Shown: in pieces, positions 1 through 7,199 of the stretch | How the letters are laid out: each line of letters opens with the position of its first letter | Position numbering within the stretch: the stretch's first letter is position 1 | Assembly (NCBI GenBank): GCA_963742535.1 | Contig: CAVUMC010000002.1 | Span: 1,178,001-1,242,000 of the forward strand | Direction: 5' to 3' | DNA from: VRUE01 sp963742535 | Lineage (GTDB): Bacteria > Actinomycetota > Thermoleophilia > Solirubrobacterales > 70-9 | Length of the DNA: 64,000 nucleotides | Notes under the pieces: model-generated | Seen by the model: only the letters and a program-made list of their open reading frames with translations | What the model was told of the DNA's origin: nothing | The model's database searches: none | Program-made: the position numbers and the translations under genes

Positions 1-618
1 CTGCCCAGTTTCGCCGGGGGGTCCCGGCGGTCCAGCGGGACCTTCTGGTCCCATGGGCCCTGCTTCACCCGGAAGACCTTCGCCGCCCTGAGCGCCTGGT
101 GCTCCATCCGAGCCCGTTTCTCCCTGGGGTCCAGTCGGCCCCGCGGCACCCACTTCACCGTGGACACCTTCCAGGCCCTGGGGACCCGCAGCTCCTTGGG
201 GGCCCGTTTCACCCTGGGCACCGGTGGCGCCCGGAAGGCCGGCTTCACCTTGTGGCCCGGGAGTCCCAGCCGGGCCTGCTGAGCCGGCAGCGCCAGCTTC
301 GCCCTGAACGCCACGCAGTCCCTCGGGGCCTTCGGCACCCGGTGAGCCGGTGGCCCCTCTTGACCCGGCCTGACCAGGTTTGCCGACGGCTCCCTGCTCT
401 CCTCGAGGGCCTCGATGCGAGTGGCAGACTGGCGGTGACTTGTGGCCACAGCGATAAGAGGTTCCAGCTCGACCGGTAAGCCCGGCCGAACCACAAGGCG
501 GAGGCGGCCGTAACAGGCAGGCCGCGTCAGCCAGCGCCGCCGAGCATAGGACGGCGATCACGGCTACCGCAAGGAGCACGACGCTTCGATATCGCTGGCC
601 GCGCATGCTCGACCTCAT
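1..618 (-). CDS. Collagen-like secreted protein (partial, runs off left edge)
   Basis: This gene reads leftward from ATG 618 and is still open at the window edge, so its C-terminus is unseen (206 codons visible). Residues 1-33 look like a Sec signal peptide: a basic start, a hydrophobic run VVLLAVAVIAVLC, then ALADAA. A short Pro/Cys-containing stretch follows. From residue 70 to the edge every third residue is glycine (about 46 Gly-X-Y triplets, e.g. GPMGPEGPAGPPGPPGE), the signature of a collagen triple helix, with many charged E/Q/R residues and no interruption. The start is supported by an ATGA overlap with the stop of the upstream L,D-transpeptidase gene, suggesting translational coupling in one operon. 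Bacterial collagen-like proteins are usually surface or matrix filaments; that role is inferred here. Confidence 0.88.
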   Translation of the reverse strand, partial: MRSSMRGQRYRSVVLLAVAVIAVLCSAALADAACLLRPPPPCGSAGLTGRAGTSYRCGHKSPPVCHSHRGPRGEQGAVGKPGQAGSRGATGSPGAEGPEGLRGVQGEAGAAGSAGPAGTPGPQGEAGLPGATGAQGETGPQGAAGPQGLEGVHGEVGAAGPTGPQGETGSDGAPGAQGGEGLPGEAGPMGPEGPAGPPGPPGETGQ

Positions 619-1367
619 CCCGTGATCCTCAACGGGACGCCTGCACCGACGCGCCGCGCCAGCCAGGTGATTGCGCGGGTGCCAAGCCGGATGCAGCCGT
701 GGGAGACCGCCGTCCCAGGCTCACCGCTGAGGTTGTTCGTCCCGTGGATGCCGATCTGCCCCGGGCCTCCCTCGAATTCCTGGAAGACATTCGATCTGGC
801 GCTGGTCGCCAGCGCGTACGGTCCACCGGCCTCATAGGAGGACAGGGCGAGGGCCTCTTCGATGAAGAACACGCCCCGTGGGGTCGGGGTCGAGGGCTTG
901 CCGACCACGACACGGAAATGGCGCCGGACGCTACCGCCGAAATAGACCGTGAGGCGCCGGGTCGAGAGCTTTACCGCGATGCGCCAGTAAGTGGAGGTGA
1001 GTCTCGTCCGGTTCGTGGAAATCCAGCCCTTGTGACTGTTGGGCCGCCCGGGGAGTCGAACCTGCAACCAGGAGCCCCTCCTGCGGCTGCTGGCGCGGTC
1101 AAGGATCGGGAGGACGGTGCGGGCCCGCGTCAGCGGCCGGCGGGCAGCAACGGATTCGATTCGACCCGCATGCGCGTTTGGCCCGGTCCGGGCGACGTGA
1201 TCGTGCAGCAGGGCGACGAGCGGCTGGCTAGGTGGCACTCGGGGGGCGGCTCCAGCAGGGGAAGCGAAGACACAGCCAATTACCGCCGCGACCAAAGCCG
1301 ATGACGACGCCAAACCCCGTCGGCGAGCGCCGACGGGGTTCGAGACATCGTTAGCCCTGTAGGTCAT
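615..1367 (-). CDS. L,D-transpeptidase (YkuD domain), secreted
   Basis: A 250-residue exported protein with an N-terminal hydrophobic segment (ALVAAVIGCVFASPAGAA) followed by a linker and a C-terminal YkuD domain. The catalytic signature is intact: IGIHGTNN, then SHGCIRL with His223 and Cys225. Family members cross-link peptidoglycan stems 3-3 or attach proteins covalently to peptidoglycan. The middle part (about residues 65-120) resembles an SH3-like wall-binding region, a weaker call. It is the middle gene of a three-gene operon with ATGA overlaps at both ends, between an ice-binding-like protein and a collagen-like protein. A job in anchoring those partners to the wall is plausible but inferred. 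Confidence 0.9.
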   Translation of the reverse strand: MTYRANDVSNPVGARRRGLASSSALVAAVIGCVFASPAGAAPRVPPSQPLVALLHDHVARTGPNAHAGRIESVAARRPLTRARTVLPILDRASSRRRGSWLQVRLPGRPNSHKGWISTNRTRLTSTYWRIAVKLSTRRLTVYFGGSVRRHFRVVVGKPSTPTPRGVFFIEEALALSSYEAGGPYALATSARSNVFQEFEGGPGQIGIHGTNNLSGEPGTAVSHGCIRLGTRAITWLARRVGAGVPLRITG

Positions 1368-2551
1368 CCCGTGAACCGGGACGGACCGTGGCGCGGTTGG
1401 AGCAGCGCCGCGGCACAGGCGCGATAGGGGAGCGTCATGGTCTTAGCCTTGGTGGCGTCCGTGAACGTGACGCGGACGCTGACCTGGTGCGCGCCGGGTG
1501 TGGCTCGCACCGACATCGCGAACGGCGAGTTGGTCCGGCTGCCGATCGATTTGCCATCGAGGCTGAAGGCAACCCGCTTGATCTTCTTGCCGTTGACAGT
1601 GGCGCGGAATCCCTCGGTGCAGGCCTCGCGCGGTGCGGATCGCACCGTGGCCCTGCCGTTTTGAGATGACCCGGAACCCTTCGCGCCGCGACCGGAGGCA
1701 AGCCTCGAGCCGTTGCCTGGCACTGCTGCCGAGCCGGTAGTTCCCGGTGTCGAGCCAGTAGTTCCGGGCGTGGTCGGCGGCACGGTTCCCGGACCACCCG
1801 GCGTTTCGTCGTCGGGCGGGTTGGTCGGCCCAGTCGCGCACAGCGGCCGGGTCAGGGTGTTTTCGATCAGGCTGACCTGGCCGTTGCGGGCCAGCATCCT
1901 GCCCACCACCGTCGCTTTGCTGTTGAGCGAGATCGAGGTCAGCGCCATCAGGGTTCCCTGGAAGGCAGTGGTGGTGCCGAGCACGGCGGAGCTGCCGACC
2001 TGCCAGTAGACGTTGCACGGCGAAGCGCCGTTGACGAGTACGACCGAGCTGGCCGATTCGGTGGTCAGCTGGGAGCCGATCTGGAAGACGAATTCGGCGT
2101 TGGGGTCGCCTTCGGCGTCGAGGGTCAAGGCTCCGGTCATCAGGGCCGCCGCGTTGTAGCGATAGGTGCCCGGGGAGAGTTTCAATCCACCCAGGTCTTC
2201 GCCGGAGAGGTCATTTGCCGGCAGCACCGACTGCCCCGCCGCCGCGTCGTAGGCGGTGGTGAGATCGAGCTGCGCCTGGGCGGCGACTTCGGTGGTCGCG
2301 TGCGTGGAGCCGTTGATGACCGCGGGTGGGCCGAAGCCTTCGAGTTCGGTGCCCGGCGAGATGCCGAGGTCGCCGTTGAGCACCGACGGCCCGACGTTGG
2401 TGACCTTGGCGCCGCCGAGGACCACGAAGGGGCCGGCGGTGCCGAGGCCCACCGGCGCGGCCTGGGCCGCGGCGGGTAGCGCGAAGACCGCGAGCATCGC
2501 GAGGGCGATGCCGGCAAGCCGGGCGCGCCTGAGATCGAATCGGTTGGACAT
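1364..2551 (-). CDS. Ice-binding-like (DUF3494) secreted protein with C-terminal Ig-like region
   Basis: A 395-residue exported protein. Residues 1-31 form a signal peptide (hydrophobic LAGIALAMLAVFALPAAAQA). Residues about 34-238 match the DUF3494 ice-binding/adhesin fold: start VGLGTAGPFVVLGGAKVTN, then LNGDLGISPGT, the LSPGTYRYN segment, a FVFQIGS strand and a closing VGRMLARNGQVSL. A Pro/Thr/Gly linker (about 240-290) leads to a Cys-containing beta-rich C-terminal domain that looks like an Ig-like repeat. DUF3494 proteins bind ice or act as surface adhesins, and many outside cold habitats have no proven ligand. A good ribosome site (AGGGAGG) precedes the ATG. It is the first gene of the operon and lies directly behind a candidate c-di-GMP riboswitch. 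Confidence 0.88.
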   Translation of the reverse strand: MSNRFDLRRARLAGIALAMLAVFALPAAAQAAPVGLGTAGPFVVLGGAKVTNVGPSVLNGDLGISPGTELEGFGPPAVINGSTHATTEVAAQAQLDLTTAYDAAAGQSVLPANDLSGEDLGGLKLSPGTYRYNAAALMTGALTLDAEGDPNAEFVFQIGSQLTTESASSVVLVNGASPCNVYWQVGSSAVLGTTTAFQGTLMALTSISLNSKATVVGRMLARNGQVSLIENTLTRPLCATGPTNPPDDETPGGPGTVPPTTPGTTGSTPGTTGSAAVPGNGSRLASGRGAKGSGSSQNGRATVRSAPREACTEGFRATVNGKKIKRVAFSLDGKSIGSRTNSPFAMSVRATPGAHQVSVRVTFTDATKAKTMTLPYRACAAALLQPRHGPSRFTG

Positions 2552-2599
2552 GGATGTCCTCCCTATATGTCGAGCAGTCCTGACGACGTTCCTGATCCC

Positions 2600-2625
2600 A
2601 GCCGCTTCCCGCCTCGGGGGCGGCT
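2600..2625 (-). promoter_or_regulatory. Hairpin between riboswitch and start codon (possible expression platform)
   Basis: On the minus strand AGCCGC and GCGGCT pair around an inner CCGCC/GGCGG, giving a GC-rich hairpin just downstream of the putative aptamer and about 50 nt before the ATG at 2551. There is no U-tract, so it may act in termination-antitermination with other factors, or be only structural. Its role as an expression platform is inferred from position. Confidence 0.4.
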
Positions 2626-2635
2626 CGGGTCATGA

Positions 2636-2735
2636 GGTCTTCGGTAGCCCGGCTCGCTCCGGCGGAGCTCCGTGGCTTTGCGGATTCGTCTCGCGACGAG
2701 GGTGCCTGTGTCGAAAGGGGTTTGCCCTGGTGTCC
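2636..2735 (-). promoter_or_regulatory. Candidate cyclic-di-GMP-I (GEMM) riboswitch
   Basis: Reading the minus strand toward the gene starting at 2551, three conserved GEMM-I blocks appear in order: CACCAGGGCAAACC (2732-2719), CCGCAAAGCCACGG (2683-2670) and AGCCGGGCTACCGAAG (2653-2638). Between the first two is a stem TCGTC/GACGA capped by GCGA, a GNRA tetraloop as expected for the P2 hairpin that docks in this class. About 18 nt separate AAACC from that stem, more than in the classic Vibrio Vc2 aptamer, so P2 is either extended or carries an insertion. P3 can form from GCTCC/GGAGC. The rest of the 385-nt gap (2552-2936) holds the hairpin and ribosome site described separately, and no extra gene was found. 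Confidence 0.75.
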
Positions 2736-2936
2736 TAGGCCATCGCCCACCGGATGGGGCGCCTTGAGCATCGCTGGCGCAACTCGACGTTCGTTGTCAG
2801 AAGCCGCCCAAGCCGCTACATGTCGGCATGAGCAGCGGCAAACTTGAGCCCGCACGTCCTCTCTAGACGAATCTATGAGGCGGACATTCGAACATCTGTG
2901 GTCCACTGGCCTCATGGACTTCGCAGGGGCCCCCCG

Positions 2937-3353
2937 ATGATCGTCGCCGCCGCGATCGCCAGCGCAGCCCTTTCGCTTGCCAGCCCCATGCCCGCCACCC
3001 TGCCTGGTGACCTCGACGCTGCGGCTGCCTACTGGCACCAGAATGTGCCGGCGCGCTGCTCGACTGAGGCCGTCGCCTACGGCAAGCTGCCAAACCGCGT
3101 ACTCGGCCAGGCGACGATCCCGGACCCCGTGGAAAGTGGACCCTGCGAAATGACCATCGAACTCGGCCTCTCGAAGCGGCTCCGCTGCATGACCGTGGTT
3201 CACGAGTACGGGCACTGGCTCGGTTTGGAGCACTCAAAGAATCGGCTCAGCCCGATGTACCCGGTCATCGACAAGGGCGCGATCGTCCCTGAGTGCGGTC
3301 AGGCCGCCGCAGAGGGCAGTGGCCGGAGCTCGCGCAAGACGTCGGCGCAGTAG
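2937..3353 (+). CDS. Secreted metzincin-like zinc metalloprotease, small
   Basis: A small protein of 138 residues if started at ATG 2937, which gives a signal-peptide-like N-terminus (MIVAAAIASAALSLASPMPA). A longer reading from TTG 2844 is possible but adds an unconvincing basic leader. The sequence VVHEYGHWLGLEHS contains the full metzincin zinc motif HExxHxxGxxH, followed by SPMYP as the likely Met-turn. Two cysteine pairs are compatible with disulfides. It is much shorter than classical matrixins and has no visible propeptide, so substrate and activation are unknown. Its last 55 bases overlap the 3' end of the convergent PHP-domain gene. Confidence 0.72.
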   Translation: MIVAAAIASAALSLASPMPATLPGDLDAAAAYWHQNVPARCSTEAVAYGKLPNRVLGQATIPDPVESGPCEMTIELGLSKRLRCMTVVHEYGHWLGLEHSKNRLSPMYPVIDKGAIVPECGQAAAEGSGRSSRKTSAQ

Positions 3354-4027
3354 TCATAGCGACCAACTGTCTCGCTGTCATCGCTGTCGCTACCCAACAG
3401 CAGCGGCACGCCACGGCGCAGAAACGGCCGCAGGGTCCGCGCCGCCGGACACCTCCAATGCTCATCGACCACGACCCGGGCATCGGACTCGGCAGCCGCG
3501 ATCGCGAGCGAGTCGATCAGATCCGGCGATACCTCTCCCTCCTCGAGTCCGAGCTTCGGAAGAACGCTGAACAGATGGGCTATCACCAAGTGCTCATGGC
3601 GGCGGACCGCGGCGGCGGTCCCGCTGACTACCCAGCGGAGCACCATCTGCGGATCAAGCTCCCCCGCCTCGATTCGTTCGCGTGTGGAGCGAGGATTCAT
3701 TGGTCCGTCGGGCGATGGCGCCTGATGGCTTGCCGCGTACACCGCGTCGATCCCGTCAAGTTCGACGGGAAGGTCAAGGCAGCCGTAGATATCGAGGATC
3801 TTCGCCTCGACCGCACAACGCAAGACAATCGGGGTCCGCTCCCTGCTGTCTCTGATCGCTGCGACGTAGGAGGGGATCCACCTGGTGTCCCCGCGAACGT
3901 GCTCGACACAAGCGAGTTCTGTCAAGCCGATCCGCTCGGCCTCGGCGACGTTCTCCTCGATCGTGTTCGCGCCACCGGAAAAAGTCGAGTGGACGTGCAT
4001 GTCCTGGGTCAAGGCCGACTCAGCCAT
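3299..4027 (-). CDS. PHP-domain phosphoesterase family protein
   Basis: A 242-residue protein beginning with the PHP metal-binding motif HVHSTFS (His12, His14). Further metal-ligand candidates are CVEH near residue 41, the EAKIL segment, the ASHQ segment, and SDSDD near the end. PHP proteins are metal-dependent phosphoesterases such as histidinol phosphatases and nucleases; the substrate here cannot be read from sequence. Its start overlaps the stop of the upstream ATP-grasp-like gene by 8 bases, so the two are almost certainly cotranscribed. Together they could form a small biosynthetic or tailoring pair. Confidence 0.78.
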   Translation of the reverse strand: MAESALTQDMHVHSTFSGGANTIEENVAEAERIGLTELACVEHVRGDTRWIPSYVAAIRDSRERTPIVLRCAVEAKILDIYGCLDLPVELDGIDAVYAASHQAPSPDGPMNPRSTRERIEAGELDPQMVLRWVVSGTAAAVRRHEHLVIAHLFSVLPKLGLEEGEVSPDLIDSLAIAAAESDARVVVDEHWRCPAARTLRPFLRRGVPLLLGSDSDDSETVGRYDYCADVLRELRPLPSAAA

Positions 4028-4757
4028 CGGCGAGAACGCTCTCGACGCAGAGCTTTAGCATGCTCGCGCCGCCTGGCCCCGGCGGCGGCATCGCTCCCGT
4101 GAAGCACGGGTTGACCTCGAGCAGGACGGGCTCCCCGTCGGAGGCCTCCTTCACTTGGATGTTCGCCAGGGAGGTGAGTCCGATCCGCGAGGCGACTTGA
4201 CGCCCGAGCTCCTCCAGCCTTTCATCACGCACGATGCGCTCGCTCCCCGCGGTTCCCGAGTCGGCCCGCGCCCACGGCACCACAGCAATCACCTCACCAT
4301 CGGACCCAGCCAGAACGGCGAGTGAATACTCGGCTCCAGGCAAGTCCTTGTCGGCGAGGCCCGAGTCAGACACCCGCACCACCCCCCGGCAGCACCTGCG
4401 AAGCGACCGCCTGTCGAGGCACAATCGCAGCGTTTTCTCCGAAGGGAGAACGATCCCGGTGTGGATCTCGGCGAAGAAGGCCCGGGCGCTAGCAAGCAAC
4501 AGCAGCTCGCAGTCCATGGCCGGTACCAAAACGTCAATTCGATGCTCTTCACAGAGCTCGAAGAGCAACTCGGCGTAGGAGTCTCGGTATTCCTTGGGAT
4601 TGAAGTCAGTGGAGAAAACATCGAGCGCCTCACCGTCAAGCGCCCTTATCGCCGCGACACCGGCTGCCCCCCCAGCTCCGGCGAGGAGTACGCGCGGGGG
4701 CGTTGATGCTTCCTGTGGGCTCGGCGACTTGACGAGGCCGAGCTGGTCAACCTTCAT
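4020..4757 (-). CDS. Shortened ATP-grasp-like protein, probably lacking an ATP lobe
   Basis: A 245-residue protein with a pre-ATP-grasp Rossmann start (RVLLAGAGGAAGVAAIRAL) and the segment IDVLVPAMDCELLLLA, then a C-terminal ATP-grasp half ending in VLLEVNPCFTGAMPPPGPGG, where the E-x-N metal-binding residues are retained. Related ATP-grasp ligases are usually over 300 residues. Here the part between LRLCLDRRSLRRCC and RGVVRVSD, which normally holds the invariant lysines of the ATP-binding small lobe, is missing. A second gap follows the first beta strands. It is first in an operon with the PHP gene. It may be a decayed ligase or a repurposed binding protein. Confidence 0.65.
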   Translation of the reverse strand: MKVDQLGLVKSPSPQEASTPPRVLLAGAGGAAGVAAIRALDGEALDVFSTDFNPKEYRDSYAELLFELCEEHRIDVLVPAMDCELLLLASARAFFAEIHTGIVLPSEKTLRLCLDRRSLRRCCRGVVRVSDSGLADKDLPGAEYSLAVLAGSDGEVIAVVPWARADSGTAGSERIVRDERLEELGRQVASRIGLTSLANIQVKEASDGEPVLLEVNPCFTGAMPPPGPGGASMLKLCVESVLADG

Positions 4758-4786
4758 CTCACTCCACTATCTGGGTACCGAGTGAG
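4758..4786 (-). promoter_or_regulatory. Leader hairpin covering the ribosome site of the ATP-grasp-like gene
   Basis: CTCACTC and GAGTGAG form a perfect 7-bp stem around a 15-nt loop. On the minus strand the second arm carries the GGAG ribosome site and ends directly at the ATG at 4757, so the hairpin could hide the site and control translation. Function is inferred from position only. Confidence 0.4.
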
Positions 4787-4791
4787 CGGCA

Positions 4792-4829
4792 CAATCCCCC
4801 GGACATATGAGACACAACGAATATCCCCC
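4792..4829 (-). repeat. 38-nt GGGGGAT element, left copy
   Basis: On the minus strand this reads GGGGGATATTC, 18 nt, then GGGGGATTG, lying 35 nt upstream of the ATP-grasp-like start. The same layout with identical spacing recurs at 5663-5700 in the opposite orientation. The two copies bracket the PAS-LuxR gene, so they are good candidates for its binding sites. Confidence 0.6.
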
Positions 4830-4865
4830 GAAAGAACTAAGCGTTACTGCTTATTGGCATGACAG

Positions 4866-5435
4866 CTATATCTCCCAGGTGATCTGCCCGGTGACCAATG
4901 CTATTGCCACAGCATGTGCGCGAGTGTGTGCGCCAAGCTTGCTCAGCGCGTTGTGAACATGAGACTTGACCGTCTCCGGGGATAGGTACAGGCGCCCTGC
5001 GATGTCCCCGCTCTGGAGCCCGGAGGCGACGAGCGTCATGACCTCGCGCTCGCGCTCGGTGAGGTGCACCCGGCCGGCCCCCTCCACAACGACCGGTGCC
5101 CAGGTCGCTTGCGGGGCTGGAACTTCCTTCCCATGCTCGGCGGATGTCTCGTCGGGCGGGATGAAGACGGAGAGGTGGCGCGCCGGCAACACATTGGCCG
5201 TTGCGCTGAACTCGACCGGCACCGGCCCTCGGTCCGGAACGTACAGCTGATACCACCCCTCCGCACCCCCACTGGCCAAGAACCCGCCCCACTGTTCCTC
5301 CAGCGTCTTGCGCTCGTCCGGCGAGGTGAACTCGTCCATCGTGCGCCAGGGAATCTCCTCCCGAGCGATCCCCAAGAGATCGCATGCGGCAGAGTTCCCC
5401 GTCACCCAGCGTCGCTGGTCGTCGGCGATCAGCAT
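4866..5435 (-). CDS. PAS-LuxR transcription regulator, probably frameshifted near its start
   Basis: The clean reading from ATG 5435 gives 189 residues: a PAS domain (about 1-90, with RRWVTGNSAACDLLG) and a C-terminal LuxR helix-turn-helix (LTEREREVMTLVASG to VKSHVHNALSKLGAHT). The PAS domain begins abruptly, because homologous PAS starts normally have upstream residues. In the next frame, ATG 5580 followed by an in-frame MPGEEENVPVVSN leads into a helix, and deleting one A from the AAA at 5463-5465 joins it smoothly (VRLQLRSSAHGIPMLIAD). The full gene is therefore probably 4866-5580 with a one-base frameshift. It is flanked by two copies of a 38-nt element and likely controls its neighbours; signal unknown. 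Confidence 0.75.
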   Translation of the reverse strand: MLIADDQRRWVTGNSAACDLLGIAREEIPWRTMDEFTSPDERKTLEEQWGGFLASGGAEGWYQLYVPDRGPVPVEFSATANVLPARHLSVFIPPDETSAEHGKEVPAPQATWAPVVVEGAGRVHLTEREREVMTLVASGLQSGDIAGRLYLSPETVKSHVHNALSKLGAHTRAHAVAIALVTGQITWEI

Positions 5436-5662
5436 CGGGATGCCGTGAGCGCTCGAACGCAGTTTGCAGGCGCACTGCTGCTTGCGAACCAGATTCGTCG
5501 TTTGAAACGACGGGCACGTTCTCCTCTTCGCCGGGCATGTCAGGAGATGTCACTGCACACCCTCTTGACTCCAGGGTCATACAAGCTGATTACTTGCTTT
5601 ATCTCTTCACGATAGGGAGGGCTACTAGGCGATGCAAGCCAGTTCTTGGAACTAACCCGTTT

Positions 5663-5700
5663 GGGGGATATTCACCGTGCGTCCCACATTTGGGGGATTG
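5663..5700 (+). repeat. 38-nt GGGGGAT element, right copy
   Basis: On the plus strand GGGGGATATTC, 18 nt, GGGGGATTG, the mirror-oriented partner of 4792-4829. It sits about 80-120 bases upstream of the likely PAS-LuxR start at 5580, where an autoregulatory site would be expected. A separate palindrome AGTTC-TTG-GAACT lies beside it at 5641-5653. No gene is visible in the rest of 5581-5804. Confidence 0.6.
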
Positions 5701-5804
5701 CGCGCCCGAGCCAAAGCCAAGACAGTGGAGCCGGCAGTGTGGAGCCCGGCGGCGGATTAGGTGAATTCGTCACACCAACCGCCTGCCTACAGGTGAATGC
5801 CATC

Positions 5805-5843
5805 GGCCCCCTAGGTCTCTCCCCCTGCCGGACCTAGGGGGCC
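5805..5843 (-). terminator. Strong stem-loop directly after the diguanylate cyclase gene
   Basis: GGCCCCCTAGGTC pairs perfectly with GACCTAGGGGGCC (13 bp, 13-nt loop). It starts at the base after the TAA stop of the minus-strand gene at 5844. There is no clear U-tract, but position and strength fit a terminator or 3'-end stabiliser. Confidence 0.65.
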
Positions 5844-7199
5844 TTATCCGCGCCTGACCACGTTGCGGCCTGAGTTCTTGGCCTCGTAGAGAGCGACGTC
5901 TGCCCGCAGCAGCGCACGCCTGACGTCGTCCTCCAACATGGCAACGCCGACGCTGGCGGTAACGGAGGCATCGGTGCCGACGTTCTGCACCGCGGCCCGA
6001 AGTCGCTCCGCGAGGACCTCCGCGTCGGCGACACCGGTACGAGGCAGCAGGGCGGCAAACTCGTCGCCGCCCAGGCGAGCGACGAAGTCACCCTCACGAA
6101 GGCTCCCCGCGATCGATTGGGCCATCAGGGCGAGGATTCGATCGCCCGCCTCGTGGCCTTCGGAGTCGTTCACCTGCTTGAAGCCGTCCAGGTCCACCAT
6201 CAGCACGGCGAGAGGCTTGGCGTCGGAGAAGTCCCTGAGACGGGCCGCGCGGTCCTCGAAGGCCCGGCGGTTAGGCAAGCCGCAGAGCGGGTCGGTGTAG
6301 GCCAGGTCCTTGTAGGCGCTCGCCTGGCGAGCCAGGTCCCGCGCCAGATCGGCCGTTTCCGCGGCAATGCCGGAGAGGTCCCGCTCGACTGACTCATCCG
6401 TGTCTTGTTTCGAGTGGTCGGACTTCCCCTGGTTGGCGTCCTGCTTTACACCCTGCCCTTGGTCGGCAGGCCCCAACGACCGTTCCCCGTTTGACGGGAG
6501 GCTCTTCCGGTCCGGGGTCGGCACGTCGAGAGCCGCCTCGACACACCCCAGCAGTTGCTCGAGGCTCTTGACGAGCACTGCTCTTTCGTCGTCCTCGCGA
6601 GGCTGCGCACCCTGGCCTCCGAAGAGGACGGTCAGCCTGGGATTGGCGCGCCGAATCTCAGTGATGGCGCGATCGAGCGCGGGGGTCGAGCTTGGGATGG
6701 TCGCCGAGAGACAAACCAGGTCGGGCGAGCGAGCCGCAACGGCCTGGAGGAGATCGGCGCTCGGCACGTCGGCGCCCAGGTAGATCGTTTCGTACCCTGC
6801 CAGCTCGATTACGTCGGCGGCCATCCTCAACCCGAGGGCGTGCCGCTCGCCTTCGACCGCCGCCATCAGTATCCGCCCCGGCCTGGCCTTGTGACCGAGA
6901 CTGGGACCGTAAATGCCCGCCATCGCCTGGTGCGTCAGCGCCGTTGCAAGGTGCTCGTCAGCCACTGAGAGCGCTCCCTTCTCCCAAAGCTCGCCGATCC
7001 GCCACATCGCAGGCGCGATCACCCGTTGGTAGAGACCCGCGACACCCATACCCTCCCCCAGCGCCTGCCTCGCCACCCGACCCGCACCCCCGGCGTCGGC
7101 GACCGTAAGTGCGTCCTGGTACGCACGGGAAAGGCGGCGAGTGGCCTTGTCGGCCTCGCGGCGTGCCGGGTCCTCGGCGCGCTCGGCTGATGGAGTCAC
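5844..7199 (-). CDS. B12-binding (photosensor-like) diguanylate cyclase, GGDEF
   Basis: A 451-residue fusion. Residues about 20-100 form the helical cap of cobalamin sensors and contain W72-x9-E82-H83, the W-x9-EH signature described for adenosylcobalamin photoreceptors of the CarH/LitR type. Residues 108-220 are the Rossmann B12 fold with E118-x-H120-xx-G (the usual DxHxxG with Asp replaced by Glu), His120 being the expected lower ligand. A charged linker leads to a GGDEF domain (about 298-451) with an intact GGDEF at 377-381 and an inhibitory RxxD at 368-371, five residues before it, so c-di-GMP synthesis with product feedback is expected. No DNA-binding domain is present. It is divergent from a REC-PAS-HD-GYP gene. 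Light or B12 control of c-di-GMP is inference. Confidence 0.87.
   Translation of the reverse strand: MTPSAERAEDPARREADKATRRLSRAYQDALTVADAGGAGRVARQALGEGMGVAGLYQRVIAPAMWRIGELWEKGALSVADEHLATALTHQAMAGIYGPSLGHKARPGRILMAAVEGERHALGLRMAADVIELAGYETIYLGADVPSADLLQAVAARSPDLVCLSATIPSSTPALDRAITEIRRANPRLTVLFGGQGAQPREDDERAVLVKSLEQLLGCVEAALDVPTPDRKSLPSNGERSLGPADQGQGVKQDANQGKSDHSKQDTDESVERDLSGIAAETADLARDLARQASAYKDLAYTDPLCGLPNRRAFEDRAARLRDFSDAKPLAVLMVDLDGFKQVNDSEGHEAGDRILALMAQSIAGSLREGDFVARLGGDEFAALLPRTGVADAEVLAERLRAAVQNVGTDASVTASVGVAMLEDDVRRALLRADVALYEAKNSGRNVVRRG

Noticed and set aside
99..479. Plus-strand reading frame over the first 0.5 kb
   Set aside because: The repeat pattern belongs to the minus-strand Gly-X-Y collagen frame, which explains every third base.
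5435..5580. Programmed ribosomal frameshifting as the reason for the split PAS-LuxR gene
   Set aside because: No slippery heptamer with a following pseudoknot is evident, and similar one-base breaks occur in two unrelated genes, so error or decay is simpler.
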